Assembly (NCBI RefSeq): GCF_040537815.1
Contig: NZ_JBEWSZ010000002.1
Span: 62,001 to 126,000, forward strand
Length of the DNA stretch: 64,000 nucleotides
From: Mesorhizobium shangrilense
Lineage (GTDB): Bacteria > Pseudomonadota > Alphaproteobacteria > Rhizobiales > Rhizobiaceae
Reading direction: 5' to 3'
Shown: in pieces, positions 30,171-39,798 of the stretch
Numbering within the stretch: the first letter of the stretch is position 1
Layout: each line of letters starts with the position of its first letter
Notes under the pieces: generated by a model
The model's database searches: none
What the model was told of the DNA's origin: nothing
What the model saw: only the letters and a program-made list of their open reading frames with translations
Made by a program: the position numbers and the translations under genes

Positions 30171-30201
30171 GGTCGCTGCGCCGCATGGCGCGGCGGCGAC
30201 C
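30171..30201. terminator. Hairpin between the convergent DJ-1 remnant and purC
   Basis: GGTCGC (30171-30176) pairs with GCGACC (30196-30201), with further GC pairs inside (GCGCCGC/GCGGCGGC). It lies between two convergent reading frames and could stop transcription from both sides. There is no T-run, so a classical intrinsic terminator is not certain. Confidence 0.4.
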
Positions 30202-30203
30202 GT

Positions 30204-31154
30204 CTAGAAGTAACGCTTGAGATTGGCGCGGACGCGATCCAGCACCGTGTCTCCGGAAAGGTCGGGCGAAAACACCTTGCCCGTGATCGCTTCATAGGCC
30301 TGTGCGTAAACCCGCGAGGCCTGATTGACGATCTCCTGGGGGATCGTCGGGATCGGATCCTTGTAGGGGTCGCATCGCGCGGTGACCCAGGATCGGATGA
30401 AATCCTTGTCAAAACTCTCCGGCCGCTCGCTCTTCTGGAACGCCTGTTCGTATGTCGCGGCGATCCAGTAGCGGCTGCTGTCGGGCGTATGGATCTCGTC
30501 GGCAAGAACGATCGCGCCATCCTTGTCGACGCCGAACTCGTATTTCGTGTCGGCGAGGATCAGGCCATTTTCGGCGGCCCGCGCCTGGCCTCGGGCGAAC
30601 AGCTGCAAGGCGTAGCCCGAGACGGTCTGCCACTGTGCCGGTGTGAGCAGACCCTGCTCCAGTATCTGGGCTTCTGACAGCGGCTCATCGTGGCCACCAT
30701 CAAAAGCCTTGCTCGTGGGCGTGATGATCGCTTCGCGAAGCCTTTCATTGGCGCGCAACCCGTCCGGCAGGACGGTTCCATACATCTCCCGCTCGCCATT
30801 CCTGTATTTGGTCAGGATCGATGTGCTGGTGGTGCCCGCCAGATAGCCGCGAACGACAATTTCGACCGGCAGAATTTCGAGCCGGGTGCCCACGACGACG
30901 TTCGGGTCGGGATATTCAAGAACATGGTTCGGGCAGATGTCGGCGGTTTCCTCGAACCAGTGGCGGGCAATCTGGGTGAGGATCTCGCCCTTGAACGGGA
31001 TCGAGGTCAGAATGGCGTCGAAGGCGCTGATGCGGTCGGTGGCGATGATGATGCGCCGGCCGTCCGGCAGGTCGTAATTCTCCCGCACCTTGCCGCTGTA
31101 GCGGTTCGGAAGTTCGGGAATGAAAGCATCTGAAAGGACGCGGAGGTCGCTCAT
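30204..31154 (-). CDS. purC: Phosphoribosylaminoimidazole-succinocarboxamide synthase
   Basis: A 316-residue SAICAR synthetase for the ATP-dependent joining of aspartate to CAIR in purine synthesis. Family stretches are visible: [25 protein letters not shown] (about 20-45), VVRGYLAGT, then [13 protein letters not shown] near 230. The length is the longer type seen beside the 240-residue enterobacterial form, and Rhizobiales often carry a second purC elsewhere. The ATG at 31154 begins the family N-terminus MSDLRVLSD. It is transcribed alone. Confidence 0.9.
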   Translation of the reverse strand: MSDLRVLSDAFIPELPNRYSGKVRENYDLPDGRRIIIATDRISAFDAILTSIPFKGEILTQIARHWFEETADICPNHVLEYPDPNVVVGTRLEILPVEIVVRGYLAGTTSTSILTKYRNGEREMYGTVLPDGLRANERLREAIITPTSKAFDGGHDEPLSEAQILEQGLLTPAQWQTVSGYALQLFARGQARAAENGLILADTKYEFGVDKDGAIVLADEIHTPDSSRYWIAATYEQAFQKSERPESFDKDFIRSWVTARCDPYKDPIPTIPQEIVNQASRVYAQAYEAITGKVFSPDLSGDTVLDRVRANLKRYF

Positions 31155-31263
31155 TGGTGGATATCTTTTGCCAGTGGTTGGTGCGCGTTGCTTAAAGCTC
31201 CGCGCCCGATCCATCAATGTCGATTGGTGCAAATCGCGTCGCGTTGAAACGGATTCAATCGAC

Positions 31264-31332
31264 GCGCTTCAGCTTTTGTTTTTATGCATGTCGTTGCCCC
31301 AAAACCGCTGCGCACTTTTGGGCGACAGGCAT
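31264..31332 (-). repeat. Dispersed palindromic repeat, family B, copy 3
   Basis: Read on the minus strand it runs from ATGCCTGTCGCCCAAAAG to CGACATGCAT and AAAACAAAAG, in the same order as copy 1. Its first A is the last base of the desaturase stop codon TGA, exactly as copy 1 shares a base with the PBP stop. Confidence 0.8.
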
Positions 31333-32354
31333 CAAACCACCATCCGCGCTTCGCGGAACGATACCAGCTTCCGGCGGCTTTCATCCCACAGGGCCAGCTT
31401 GACGCAGCGCAGGCTGTCGAGAAGCGTCACGCGGCCGATGCCGCGCAGTTCCGGATAATCCCTCAGCACTTCCTGAAGCCGGTAACCCGGCACCTTGGCG
31501 GAGAGGTGGTGGACGTGATGCACGCCGATATTGCCGGTGAACCAGTTCAGCACCGGCGGCAGGTCGTAGTAGGACGAGCCGTGCAGCGCTGCATGCTGGA
31601 ATTCCCAGTCGTCGTCCTTTGCCCACTCCGTCTCCTCGAACTGGTGCTGCACATAGAACAGCCAGATACCGGCCGAACCAGCAAGGATGACGATGGGCAG
31701 GTGGACGACCAGGAACGCGCCCGGGCCGACCGCCCAGATCAGCAAGGCAGCCGCAACCGCGATGGCGAGATTGGTGGACATGGAGGACACCCACGGCGTC
31801 AGGCCGCCACGCATCATGCCGACCGGCAGCCTGTGCTCGAAGATGAAAAGCCATGTCGGACCGAGGCCGAACATGACCAGCGGATGGCGATAGAGACGAT
31901 AGGCTAGGCGGCCCCGCCAGGACAGTCGCCGATATTCGGCGACGGTCAGCGTCCGGATATCGCCCATGCCGCGCTCATCGAGATTGCCAGCGGTGGCATG
32001 ATGGGTCGCGTGGGCGCGCCGCCAGCAATCATAGGGCGTCAGCGTCAGGATGCCCAAGGCGCGGCCGATCCAGTCGTCGGCATAGCGATTGGCGAAGAAG
32101 GAGCCATGGCCGCAATCGTGCTGGATCATGAAAATCCGCACCAGGAAGCCGGCCGCCGGCAGGATGAGGATCAAGCCCCACCAGTGGCCATAGGCGTAGG
32201 CGGCTGAAGACAGCGCCCAGAGCGTTGCGAAGGGAATGAGGGTGATGGCGAGCTCAAAGGCGCTGCGTCGTCTGTCCGGCTTCTTGTAGCGAGCCAGAAT
32301 CTTCAACCAGGCCCGCTTGCTGTTGGCGGCCGCGTCAGGGGAAATCATGTTCAT
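31332..32354 (-). CDS. Fatty acid desaturase
   Basis: A membrane-bound di-iron desaturase of about 340 residues. The three histidine boxes are present: HDCGH (about residue 85), HATHH (about 120) and HVHHL (about 275). Four to five membrane helices separate them. The sequence resembles omega-6/Delta12-type desaturases, which introduce a double bond into lipid acyl chains. The start is uncertain: ATG 32354, ATG 32348 and ATG 32375 are all in frame and none has a clear ribosome site; 32354 is a compromise. Confidence 0.86.
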   Translation of the reverse strand: MNMISPDAAANSKRAWLKILARYKKPDRRRSAFELAITLIPFATLWALSSAAYAYGHWWGLILILPAAGFLVRIFMIQHDCGHGSFFANRYADDWIGRALGILTLTPYDCWRRAHATHHATAGNLDERGMGDIRTLTVAEYRRLSWRGRLAYRLYRHPLVMFGLGPTWLFIFEHRLPVGMMRGGLTPWVSSMSTNLAIAVAAALLIWAVGPGAFLVVHLPIVILAGSAGIWLFYVQHQFEETEWAKDDDWEFQHAALHGSSYYDLPPVLNWFTGNIGVHHVHHLSAKVPGYRLQEVLRDYPELRGIGRVTLLDSLRCVKLALWDESRRKLVSFREARMVV

Positions 32355-32528
32355 CAGGAACCATAGGCGGCGCATATGGCCGCCGCAAGGCAAGGATCAC
32401 GTGAAATTACTGCGAGTAATTGACGCGCGATAGGCAAACAAGCAGGCCGGAGGCGGCAGGGAAAGGCCGTTCCTGGGGCGATCCTCGATCATGCAACAAC
32501 AGGCAAGCGCCTGACGAGCCGCGCTCCA

Positions 32529-32729
32529 TTAACGGGATCTGTCGCTGGCCACCATGTTCTCAATGCTGTCGAGGCGGTTGAGCAACTCCCTGAAATGCTC
32601 GGGGATATCATTATCCGCGCGGAAGGCCGGCAAGTTACGCAGAAAGCGCTTCGTCGCCTCGGCGCTCATCTGGCGCCTGATGTCGGCGGCGAGGCCCTCG
32701 GGTCTTTCGCCATTCTTGCGGGTCATCAT
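32529..32729 (-). CDS. Small hypothetical protein (66 aa), faintly NepR-like C-terminus
   Basis: A 66-residue charged helical protein with AGGA at good spacing before its ATG. The end DIPEHFRELLNRLDSIE resembles by eye the second helix of NepR anti-sigma factors (PVPDRFLELLNKLD), but the first helix does not match well and no phyR or ecfG gene is nearby. It is therefore left as hypothetical. It lies between the desaturase and grpE, alone on its strand. Confidence 0.55.
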   Translation of the reverse strand: MMTRKNGERPEGLAADIRRQMSAEATKRFLRNLPAFRADNDIPEHFRELLNRLDSIENMVASDRSR

Positions 32730-32895
32730 CTCAAAATCCTTTGTCGGTCCCGAAACTCCTCCAGCAAGCGAATGGTTCCCGCATCACATCATCGTGGCAA
32801 GCAAAGCCGGCGGTTACGGTAAAGTTTGAATTAAAATCGAAGCATCGGCCGTGGGCGACCGGAGGTCGGCTGATGGCCTCCCGTATCGCTTACCC

Positions 32896-32922
32896 CTTGA
32901 TTTTTGGCCGCCAAACCTCGAT
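32896..32922 (+). promoter_or_regulatory. Candidate RpoH (sigma-32) promoter of grpE
   Basis: CTTGAT at 32896-32901, a 14-base spacer and CCTCGAT at 32916-32922 resemble the heat-shock consensus CTTGAA-N(11-14)-CCANAT. The predicted start is about 35 bases before the grpE ATG. Confidence 0.4.
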
Positions 32923-32965
32923 ATCGGGCACAAATCCGAAACATTCGAAATGACGGGAAACGGCG

Positions 32966-33601
32966 ATGAGCGACCAGGCAAAAGACGAACGCGCGCCCGA
33001 TGAAATCGAGGCGATCGACGCCGCTGCCGAGCGTGCGCAGGGCAGTGTCGACGGCGACTATGAAGCACTTGTGCGGCTTCTGAAGGAAAATGAAGAGCTG
33101 AAGGACCGCGCGCTGCGCACCGCGGCCGAGATGGAAAACCTGCGCCGTCGCACCGCGCGCGACGTGCACGACGCGCGTGCCTACGCGGTTGCCAATTTCG
33201 CGCGCGATATGCTGTCGGTGTCCGACAATCTGCGCCGGGCGCTGGATGCCATCCCGGCCGAGGCCAAGGCGTCGGGCGATGCCGGCTTCACGGCACTGAT
33301 CGACGGTGTCGAACTGACCGAGCGCGCCATGCTGTCGGCGATGGAACGGCACGGCGTGAAGAAACTTGCGCCCGAAGGCGAGAAGTTCGACCCGAATTTC
33401 CACCAGGCGATGTTCGAGGTCCCCAATCCCGACGTGCCGGCCAACACGGTCGTCCAGGTCGTGCAACCCGGCTATTCGATCGGCGAGCGGGTGCTGCGTC
33501 CGGCCATGGTCGGCGTCGCCAAGGGCGGCCCGAAATATGTGGCAAGCGAAACGCCGGTCGAGCCGGGCCCGGTCAATGAGCAGGCTGAGAAGGACGCGTA
33601 G
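32966..33601 (+). CDS. grpE: Nucleotide exchange factor GrpE
   Basis: A 211-residue co-chaperone that releases ADP from DnaK. The long N-terminal coiled coil covers about 10-90 ([20 protein letters not shown], then NLRRRTARD). The C-terminal beta domain holds the signature ([31 protein letters not shown]...). In many alphaproteobacteria hrcA precedes grpE, but here only noncoding sequence and a small opposite-strand gene lie upstream. A long palindrome fills the whole gap to the next gene. Confidence 0.94.
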   Translation: MSDQAKDERAPDEIEAIDAAAERAQGSVDGDYEALVRLLKENEELKDRALRTAAEMENLRRRTARDVHDARAYAVANFARDMLSVSDNLRRALDAIPAEAKASGDAGFTALIDGVELTERAMLSAMERHGVKKLAPEGEKFDPNFHQAMFEVPNPDVPANTVVQVVQPGYSIGERVLRPAMVGVAKGGPKYVASETPVEPGPVNEQAEKDA

Positions 33602-33605
33602 TTAG

Positions 33606-33727
33606 GGCAATAGGGGAATAGGGGAATAGGGCAGTACGGGAGTAGGGGACAAAGAGCCGTATCAATCTAACGGCTTCGTGTTATTCCTTATTCACCTACT
33701 CCCGTACTGCCCTACTCCCCTATTGCC
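33606..33727. repeat. Long interrupted palindrome filling the grpE-TRIC gap
   Basis: The left arm 33606-33649 (GGCAATAGGGG...CAGTACGGGAGTAGG) pairs with the right arm 33693-33727, whose core 33697-33727 is nearly fully complementary. The left arm carries one extra AATAGGGG unit in tandem, so the arms differ by a looped-out octamer and one mismatch. The element starts 5 bases after the grpE stop and ends on the base before the next ATG. Confidence 0.75.
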
Positions 33728-34360
33728 ATGAATCCTATCGCGCTTCTCGACTATGCCGGCGTCGCCGTCTTCGCGGCGACGGGCGCGCTTGCCGCCTCGC
33801 GCAAGCAACTCGACATCATCGGCTTCCTGTTCCTGGCCAGCGTGACTGGCATCGGTGGCGGCACGTTTCGCGATCTCATCCTCAACGTGCCGGTGTTCTG
33901 GGTGGTGAACCGCGACTATGTGCTGATCTGCGCGGTGGTGGCGGTCATGGTCTTCTTCACTGCGCATCGGTTCGAGTCCCGCTACAAGCTGTTGCTGTGG
34001 CTGGATGCCATCGGGCTGTCCGCGTTCTCCGTGATGGGCGCAGCCAAGGGGCTGGCAATCACCGGTTCGCCGGTGGTTTCGATCATCACCGGCATGCTGA
34101 CCGCCACCTTCGGCGGGATCCTGCGCGACCTTCTGGCCGGCGAACCATCGGTGCTGCTGAAACCGGAAATCTACGTCACCGCGGCCCTTGCCGGCGCGTC
34201 CCTTTACACACTGGGAGATATTTCCGGCCTGCCGCCGCTCCTGTCGAGCCTCGCCGGCTTCTTGGCGGCGTTCGTCGTGCGTGGCGGCGCGCTCAAATTC
34301 GGCTGGTCGTTTCCATCCTACAAGAGCCGGCCTGGCCGGCGGCCGGAAGACATTCCGTGA
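33728..34360 (+). CDS. Trimeric intracellular cation (TRIC) channel family protein
   Basis: A 210-residue inner-membrane protein of the UPF0126/YicG family, bacterial homologues of TRIC potassium channels. Two repeats of three helices are visible, each with a glycine-rich motif (VTGIGGGTFRDLILNVPVF and ATFGGILRDLLAGEPSVLL). It probably conducts monovalent cations as a trimer. No Shine-Dalgarno sequence is visible, because the right arm of the palindrome ends directly at the ATG; translation may be coupled to grpE or be leaderless-like. Confidence 0.88.
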   Translation: MNPIALLDYAGVAVFAATGALAASRKQLDIIGFLFLASVTGIGGGTFRDLILNVPVFWVVNRDYVLICAVVAVMVFFTAHRFESRYKLLLWLDAIGLSAFSVMGAAKGLAITGSPVVSIITGMLTATFGGILRDLLAGEPSVLLKPEIYVTAALAGASLYTLGDISGLPPLLSSLAGFLAAFVVRGGALKFGWSFPSYKSRPGRRPEDIP

Positions 34361-34385
34361 ATTATCCTCGCTGAGAATATCTGGA

Positions 34386-34742
34386 TCAGCTTCGCGAGGA
34401 TTCCCAGGCTTTGACCTGTTTCTTCGACGCCTGGCGTCTCCAGCAGCGCTCAAGCCGGTGACGCAATTCGCCGGGTGATATTTCGCTCAGCCTGACGAGG
34501 ATCGCCGGCCAGCCCTTGTAGTGATCCGTCTCGAAATAGATGGCAGGCGCCGCTTCCAGCAGCATCTCCTTCTCGTCGAGCGGGCACATCAGGACGATCG
34601 TGTCGGCATCCTTGACGCGGGCAAGCAATTTCTTGCCGACTTTCAGGGCAGGCGTGCCGTAGGATGTGCCTTCAATGATCTCGGGCAGCCCGCTTGCCGC
34701 GAGCCGTAAGATGTCGAATGCGTCCACGATATCGTTGACCAT
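34386..34742 (-). CDS. MmcQ/YjbR family DNA-binding-like protein
   Basis: A 118-residue protein of the MmcQ/YjbR (CyaY-like fold) family. Typical stretches are the phrase around LPEIIEGTSYGTPALKVGKK, then LLARVKDADTIVLMCPLDEK, and YKGWPAILVRLSEISPGELR. The family is called DNA-binding from structure; its role is unknown. It begins 6 bases after olsB, so the two are probably co-transcribed. Confidence 0.85.
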   Translation of the reverse strand: MVNDIVDAFDILRLAASGLPEIIEGTSYGTPALKVGKKLLARVKDADTIVLMCPLDEKEMLLEAAPAIYFETDHYKGWPAILVRLSEISPGELRHRLERCWRRQASKKQVKAWESSRS

Positions 34743-34748
34743 GCGGTC

Positions 34749-35636
34749 TCAGGCCGCGAAGCGTTGCGCTTCCCCGCCATAGTAGTTGACGTAGCGGGCG
34801 CCGATTTCCTTGACGGGCATCACCACGAACACGTCGACGGTCGAGAATTCGCGGTCGATGACGCAGCCGTCGCCGATGCGCGCGCCAACGCGCAGATAGC
34901 CCTTGACCAGTGGCGGCATGGCCGCGATCGCCGCCTTGGCGTTGACCGCCTCGATCGGCATCAGGTCCATCGAGCAGTAGCGCCCGGCGACCGCGCGCAC
35001 GTCCCAGGCCGAGTTCGTCCGGCAGTGATGGGCAAGATAGGTGAGCGCTTCGGCGTGCGCCGCCGGCACCGTGCCGGGGAACGACGCGCAGCCTGTCATC
35101 ACGCCGATGCCGTAGTGATTGATATAGGCCCAGATTCCCTGCCAGAGCGCTTCGATGGTGCGCTTCGAGCGGTATTCCGGCAAAACGCAGGAGCGGCCGA
35201 GCTCAAGGAAGCGCTGGCCCGGATGGCGGGCGATCAGCTTGGTCAGCTCGAACTCGCCCTCGGAATAGAAGCCGCCGGCGGTCGCCGCGATTTCCTGTCG
35301 CAGAAGCCGGTAGGTGCCGACGATGCGGCGATGCTCGGGGCCGGGAAGCGTGGTGTCGAAGACCAGCAGGTGATCGCAGTGCGGGTCGAAACGATCGGAA
35401 TCGCGGCGGTCCTGCGCCTGGAACAGGTCTTTCCTGGCGCCAAGCTCGTCATAGAATACCCGGTAGCGCACTTCCTGCGCGGCAGCGATCTCCGCCTCGT
35501 TGCGGGCAAGCCGCACTTCGAGGTTGCCGATACGACCAAGCGAAGCGCCCTTTATGACCGAGTCGACGTTCCGACCGGCGAGCAGGGCGCCGCCAGCATT
35601 CGGCCGACTGTCACATTCCGGCATAACTGTATGCAC
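34749..35636 (-). CDS. olsB: L-ornithine N-alpha-acyltransferase OlsB
   Basis: A 295-residue GNAT-fold acyltransferase of the OlsB/autoinducer-synthase-like family. It transfers a 3-hydroxyacyl chain from acyl-ACP to ornithine, the first step of ornithine lipid synthesis. Visible stretches are VRYRVFYDELGA near residue 58, DHLLVFD near 90, FLELGRSCVLPEYRSKRTIE near 145 and the GVMTGCASFPGT segment. A GTG start at 35636 is supported by AAGGAG eight bases before it. olsA, the second-step gene, is not in this window. Ornithine lipids are membrane lipids important under phosphate limitation. Confidence 0.87.
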   Translation of the reverse strand: MHTVMPECDSRPNAGGALLAGRNVDSVIKGASLGRIGNLEVRLARNEAEIAAAQEVRYRVFYDELGARKDLFQAQDRRDSDRFDPHCDHLLVFDTTLPGPEHRRIVGTYRLLRQEIAATAGGFYSEGEFELTKLIARHPGQRFLELGRSCVLPEYRSKRTIEALWQGIWAYINHYGIGVMTGCASFPGTVPAAHAEALTYLAHHCRTNSAWDVRAVAGRYCSMDLMPIEAVNAKAAIAAMPPLVKGYLRVGARIGDGCVIDREFSTVDVFVVMPVKEIGARYVNYYGGEAQRFAA

Positions 35637-35817
35637 GAGTGATTCTCCTTCGAGCCATCCCTCTTGGCACGGGGATACGGTGTAGGTGCAACAGGATTGT
35701 GACAGTACCGTGATACGGCGTCGCGGGCAATACTTCGTCGGCTGGGGAATGCCTTCAACCGGCTACCTTACGCCAGCAAAGCCGCCTTGCGCGTGGCACG
35801 GTGGCCCACAAGAAAAC

Positions 35818-38106
35818 TCAGGCAGCGACCTGTGCCTCGACGGCATTGACCAGGGCTTCGGGGTCGAGCGGCTTTGTCACGAAACCACTGGCGCCATGGG
35901 CAAGCACGGCGTGGCGGGTCTTTTCCTGGCTGTCCGCCGACAGCACCATGATCGGAACCGGCGGCGTTGCCGTTTCCTCCTCGTGGCGGCGGATCGCCGC
36001 GATGGCGTCGAGACCATCCATCACCGGCATATGCAGGTCCATCAGCACGACGTCGAAGCGGTTCCTGTGGGCCGCCTCGGTGACGGCTTCGACCGCGGCC
36101 TTGCCGTTGCCAACGACCTTTACGCGATGCCCTGCCTTCAGCAGCGTGGCGCGGGCCAGCATGGCGTTGATGTCGTTGTCCTCGGCGATCAGCACGGAGA
36201 GGCCACTCCGGCGACCACCGGCGGCCCGGACAGAGGGCGTGCCGCGCTTCTCCAGCGGCGGCTGGGCGACAATGCCGACATGGTTGGTCAAAAGCACGCG
36301 CAACAGCGTGCTGTCACGCACCGGCCGCGCCAGGAACGTGGCGTAGCCGTTTGCACGAAACTCGCCGAGCATGCCGCGATCGGTCGGCGCGATCAGGGTG
36401 ATGGCCTCGCAGTCCGTGAAGCCGCTCTGGCGCAGCCGCTTGAGCAGCCTGCCTTCGTTCTCTTCCATGGCCGCATCGATCAGCAGCACATCGCAGCCCA
36501 CCGCGTGGAGTATCGCCTGGGCGGCGGTGGTGGCGAGATCGACAGTACCGCCATTGGCGCGGATGGTACGCGCGATGGCGTCGGCCTCGATCGCGTTCCT
36601 GGAGAGGATCACCGCGCGGCGGCCCAACAGCGCGTGGCGGCGGTTCTGTGGGGCTTCGACGGCCGATGTCGCCGGGATTTCGACCACGAATTCGGATCCC
36701 TGGCCGAGCCGGCTCGACACCGAGATGGTGCCGCCCATGGCCGCTATCAGGCGCTTGGAGATGGCGAGGCCGAGACCGGCGCCGCCATGGGCGCGCGTCG
36801 AGGTGCCGTCGGCCTGCTCGAACTCCTCGAAGATGCGCTCCATGTCCTCATCCCGCAGGCCAGGACCGGTGTCGGCGACGGTGAAGCATATGCGGTCGGT
36901 GGTTTCGGTGCGGGCGCGCGCTATGCTCACCAGGACGCCGCCGCTGTCGGTGAATTTGATGGCGTTGCCGATCAGGTTGAGCAACACCTGCCTCATCCGA
37001 CCCGGGTCGGCGGTGATCATCTGCGGCACGTCGGGTTCGACGTGACAGCCAAGGCCGATGTTCTTGGCGAAGGCTCGTGCCGACAGCAGTTCGACGACGT
37101 TGTCGGCGATCTCGCGCACCGACATCGGCTGAGGCTCGGGGTCGAAACGGCCGGCCTCGATCTTCGAATAGTCGAGCAGGTCCTCGATCAACGCGAGCAG
37201 GGCGCTGGCAGAGGTGGAGACCGCGTTGACATATGTCTGCTGCTCGGGCGACAGGCTGGTGTCGGCCAACAGCCTCGCCATGCCCATGATGCCGTTCATC
37301 GGCGTGCGGATTTCGTGGCTGACGGTCGCCAGGAAGCGCGACTTGGCCTGGCTCGCATACTCGGCCCGCTCGCGGGCGGTGATCAGTGACGATTCGGCGC
37401 GTTTGCGAGCGGTGATGTCGCGGGCGATCGCGCGATGCGAAACGGCGCCGCTGTCCTTTTCGCGCACCGACAGTTCGATCCATGAAAACCAGCGCGGACC
37501 GTTCGGCGTGCGGATGGCGACATCGGTGGAACTCAGGCATTCATGGTCGGAGAATGCAGCGTCGGGAACGATGCCGACGTCGATACCGAGTTCCACCAGC
37601 GTCTTGCCCGCAAGGTCGCGTGGGTCGCTTTCGACAAGATCGCCGAAGACCTTGTTGGCATAGACGATGTGGCCGTCGCGGTCACGGTGGACGACGAGGT
37701 CGCCGAGCGCATCGATCAGTCCGCGAAAGCGCTCCTCGCTCTCCTGCATCTCCCACATGCGGTCGGCCAGCGTCTCGATCTCGGCGCGGCTGCGGGCAGT
37801 GGTCGCATCGAGCAAGGCCGCGGTGCGGCGGTGCGCGCGCTTGGCGCGCAGATGTACGGCAAGGCCGGCCATGCAGGCGGCCAGCAGGCCGGCCGTGATG
37901 AAGATCGGCGCCCCGGTCAGATGCGCGAGGCAAGCCAGGATGGCGATGGCCACGAGCGTTACGAACGCCAGGCTTTCGCGGTTGCTTGCAGTCAATTCCG
38001 GCGCCAGCGGCGGCGTGGCGGCAAGCTGCCGCCTCGGCGTCTGCGGGGTCATCCCGTCGACGCCTTCGGCACTTTCCGTTTCTGCAATGACGGATTCCGC
38101 AGTCAT
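35818..38106 (-). CDS. Hybrid sensor histidine kinase/response regulator
   Basis: A 762-residue membrane kinase. Two close membrane helices (about 45-90) leave almost no periplasmic loop. A PAS domain follows ([19 protein letters not shown]), then HisKA with the phospho-histidine in [13 protein letters not shown], HATPase_c ([33 protein letters not shown]) and two receiver domains. The first (about 490-610) is degenerate: it lacks the acidic pair and has R in place of K (FLARPV). The second (about 635-760) is intact ([26 protein letters not shown]). The partner and signal are unknown. Confidence 0.9.
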   Translation of the reverse strand: MTAESVIAETESAEGVDGMTPQTPRRQLAATPPLAPELTASNRESLAFVTLVAIAILACLAHLTGAPIFITAGLLAACMAGLAVHLRAKRAHRRTAALLDATTARSRAEIETLADRMWEMQESEERFRGLIDALGDLVVHRDRDGHIVYANKVFGDLVESDPRDLAGKTLVELGIDVGIVPDAAFSDHECLSSTDVAIRTPNGPRWFSWIELSVREKDSGAVSHRAIARDITARKRAESSLITARERAEYASQAKSRFLATVSHEIRTPMNGIMGMARLLADTSLSPEQQTYVNAVSTSASALLALIEDLLDYSKIEAGRFDPEPQPMSVREIADNVVELLSARAFAKNIGLGCHVEPDVPQMITADPGRMRQVLLNLIGNAIKFTDSGGVLVSIARARTETTDRICFTVADTGPGLRDEDMERIFEEFEQADGTSTRAHGGAGLGLAISKRLIAAMGGTISVSSRLGQGSEFVVEIPATSAVEAPQNRRHALLGRRAVILSRNAIEADAIARTIRANGGTVDLATTAAQAILHAVGCDVLLIDAAMEENEGRLLKRLRQSGFTDCEAITLIAPTDRGMLGEFRANGYATFLARPVRDSTLLRVLLTNHVGIVAQPPLEKRGTPSVRAAGGRRSGLSVLIAEDNDINAMLARATLLKAGHRVKVVGNGKAAVEAVTEAAHRNRFDVVLMDLHMPVMDGLDAIAAIRRHEEETATPPVPIMVLSADSQEKTRHAVLAHGASGFVTKPLDPEALVNAVEAQVAA

Positions 38107-38200
38107 GCGGAAATCCTTGCCAGAGAGACCTTATGGAAGATTGGGACGGATCGTTCGAATTTTAGCGGATGTGCGGTTTTTGGTTGTAATCCGGCCTGCC

Positions 38201-38210
38201 CTGACGTCAG
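38201..38210. promoter_or_regulatory. Short perfect palindrome upstream of the hybrid kinase
   Basis: CTGACGTCAG is a perfect 10-bp palindrome in the 136-bp gap between acuI and the hybrid kinase. It could be a regulator site, but such short palindromes also occur by chance in GC-rich DNA. Confidence 0.25.
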
Positions 38211-38242
38211 ACGACGTGCGGTGGCGTAACGGCGGTCGTGAT

Positions 38243-39232
38243 CTACATGTCGACCACGACGCGGCCGCGAACCTTGCCTTCGACGATGTCGCGGGCGGTG
38301 GCGATGATGTCGTCGAAGCCGATGGTGGTCGAAAGGCTGGCGAGCTTTTCCAGATCGAGATCGGTGGCGATGCGACGCCAGGCCTCCATGCGCACAGCCC
38401 TCGGCGCCATCACCGAATCGATGCCGAGCAGAGAGACGCCGCGCAGGATGAAGGGGGCCACGCTCGACGGCAGATCCATGCCGCCTGCCAGGCCGCAGGC
38501 GGCGACCGCGCCGCCATAGGAGGTCATCGAAAGAACGTTGGCCAGCGTATGGCTGCCGACCGCGTCGATGCCACCGGCCCAGCGTTCCTTGGCCAGCGGC
38601 TTGGCCGGCTGGGCAAGCTCCTCGCGCGAGATCACTTCCGCCGCGCCCAGGTCGATCAGATACGGGCTTTCGGCATTGCGGCCGGTCGAGGCGATGACAT
38701 GGTAGCCGAGGCTGGACAGGAGCGAGACGGCGACCGAGCCGACGCCGCCGGCGGCACCCGTCACCACCACCGGGCCGCGATCGGGCACGATGCCATGGCG
38801 TTGCAGCGCGATGACGCAAAGCATGGCGGTATAGCCGGCGGTGCCGACCGCCATCGCATCATGCGCGCTCATCCCTTCAGGCAGAGGCACCAGCCAGTCA
38901 CCCTTGACGCGGGCGCGCCCGGCATAGGCGCCGTAATGGGTCTCGCCCACCCCCCAACCATTCAGGATGACCTTGTCGCCCTTGTGCCAGTCGGCATGGG
39001 AAGAGGAGATGACGGTGCCGGCGAAATCGACGCCGGGTACCAATGGCCAGCGGCGGATCACCGGTGCCTTGCCGGTGATGGCAAGGCCGTCCTTGTAATT
39101 CACCGTCGTCGCCTCGACGGCGACGGTGACATCGCCTTCCATCAGGTCGGCTTCGGTGAGATCGGTCACCGCCACGGACTGTTTTTTCTCGGCGTCACGC
39201 GAGACGAGGATGGCTTTGAAGGTTTCGGTCAT
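38243..39232 (-). CDS. acuI: Acrylyl-CoA reductase AcuI/YhdH family MDR oxidoreductase
   Basis: A 329-residue NADPH-dependent medium-chain reductase. The N-terminus ([20 protein letters not shown]) and [13 protein letters not shown] are typical of the AcuI/YhdH group, with PGVDFAGTV and the cofactor motif [15 protein letters not shown] near residue 155. AcuI reduces toxic acryloyl-CoA to propionyl-CoA. It sits 61 bases after lspA, on the same strand, probably as an independent or terminal gene of that run. Confidence 0.85.
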   Translation of the reverse strand: MTETFKAILVSRDAEKKQSVAVTDLTEADLMEGDVTVAVEATTVNYKDGLAITGKAPVIRRWPLVPGVDFAGTVISSSHADWHKGDKVILNGWGVGETHYGAYAGRARVKGDWLVPLPEGMSAHDAMAVGTAGYTAMLCVIALQRHGIVPDRGPVVVTGAAGGVGSVAVSLLSSLGYHVIASTGRNAESPYLIDLGAAEVISREELAQPAKPLAKERWAGGIDAVGSHTLANVLSMTSYGGAVAACGLAGGMDLPSSVAPFILRGVSLLGIDSVMAPRAVRMEAWRRIATDLDLEKLASLSTTIGFDDIIATARDIVEGKVRGRVVVDM

Positions 39233-39293
39233 TTTCTCTCCTCGATCTGATGTTGCGCGAACTGTGCGGCGAGGGCGCTATCAGGTCAATCGT

Positions 39294-39782
39294 TCAGGCA
39301 TCCGGGCCTTGCGGCTTCGCTTCACGCCGCCAGCCGATGAGTTCGTCGAAGACAACCAGCACCGCGCCCACCGATATGAAGGCATCGGCAAGGTTGAAGA
39401 CGGCGAAGGACCATACCGGCGTGTGGAACAATATGTAGTCGATGACGTGGCCATAGGTGGCGCGGTCGATCAGGTTGCCAAGCGCACCGCCGACGATCAG
39501 GGCAAAGCCGATGCGCGCAAGCACATGTCCGGACGGCGTGCGGGTCGCGAGATAGAGGACGAAGGCGACGACGGCGAGCGAGATGACGATCAGGCCGGTG
39601 TCGCCGAAGGACGAGAACATCGAGAAGGCGATGCCAGTGTTGTAGGTGCGGTACAACGCCAGGAACGGCACGAGGTCGAGCTTTTCCTGAAAGGCGAGGC
39701 CGGTCTCCACCATGTATTTTATCCACTGGTCGAGCGCGATTGCGGCGACCACCAGCAGGGCGTAGGGGGACCATGACTTCAC
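39294..39782 (-). CDS. lspA: Lipoprotein signal peptidase (signal peptidase II)
   Basis: A 162-residue inner-membrane aspartyl protease that removes signal peptides of diacylated prolipoproteins. Four membrane helices are visible. The catalytic aspartates are in GHVIDY (D115) and FNLADAF (D133), and RTYNTGIAFSM and GALGNLIDR are family motifs. It starts 16 bases after the trmH-like gene and is probably co-transcribed with it. Confidence 0.95.
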   Translation of the reverse strand: MKSWSPYALLVVAAIALDQWIKYMVETGLAFQEKLDLVPFLALYRTYNTGIAFSMFSSFGDTGLIVISLAVVAFVLYLATRTPSGHVLARIGFALIVGGALGNLIDRATYGHVIDYILFHTPVWSFAVFNLADAFISVGAVLVVFDELIGWRREAKPQGPDA

Positions 39783-39798
39783 GGCTTGGCAGCCTCCA

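Noticed and set aside
32529..32729. Annotating the 66-aa gene as NepR
   Set aside because: Only one helix resembles NepR by eye; the genetic neighbours of NepR are missing.
33601..33730. Possible CRISPR array from the repeated ATAGGGGA units
   Set aside because: Units are only 8 bases, not separated by unique spacers, and form a palindrome.
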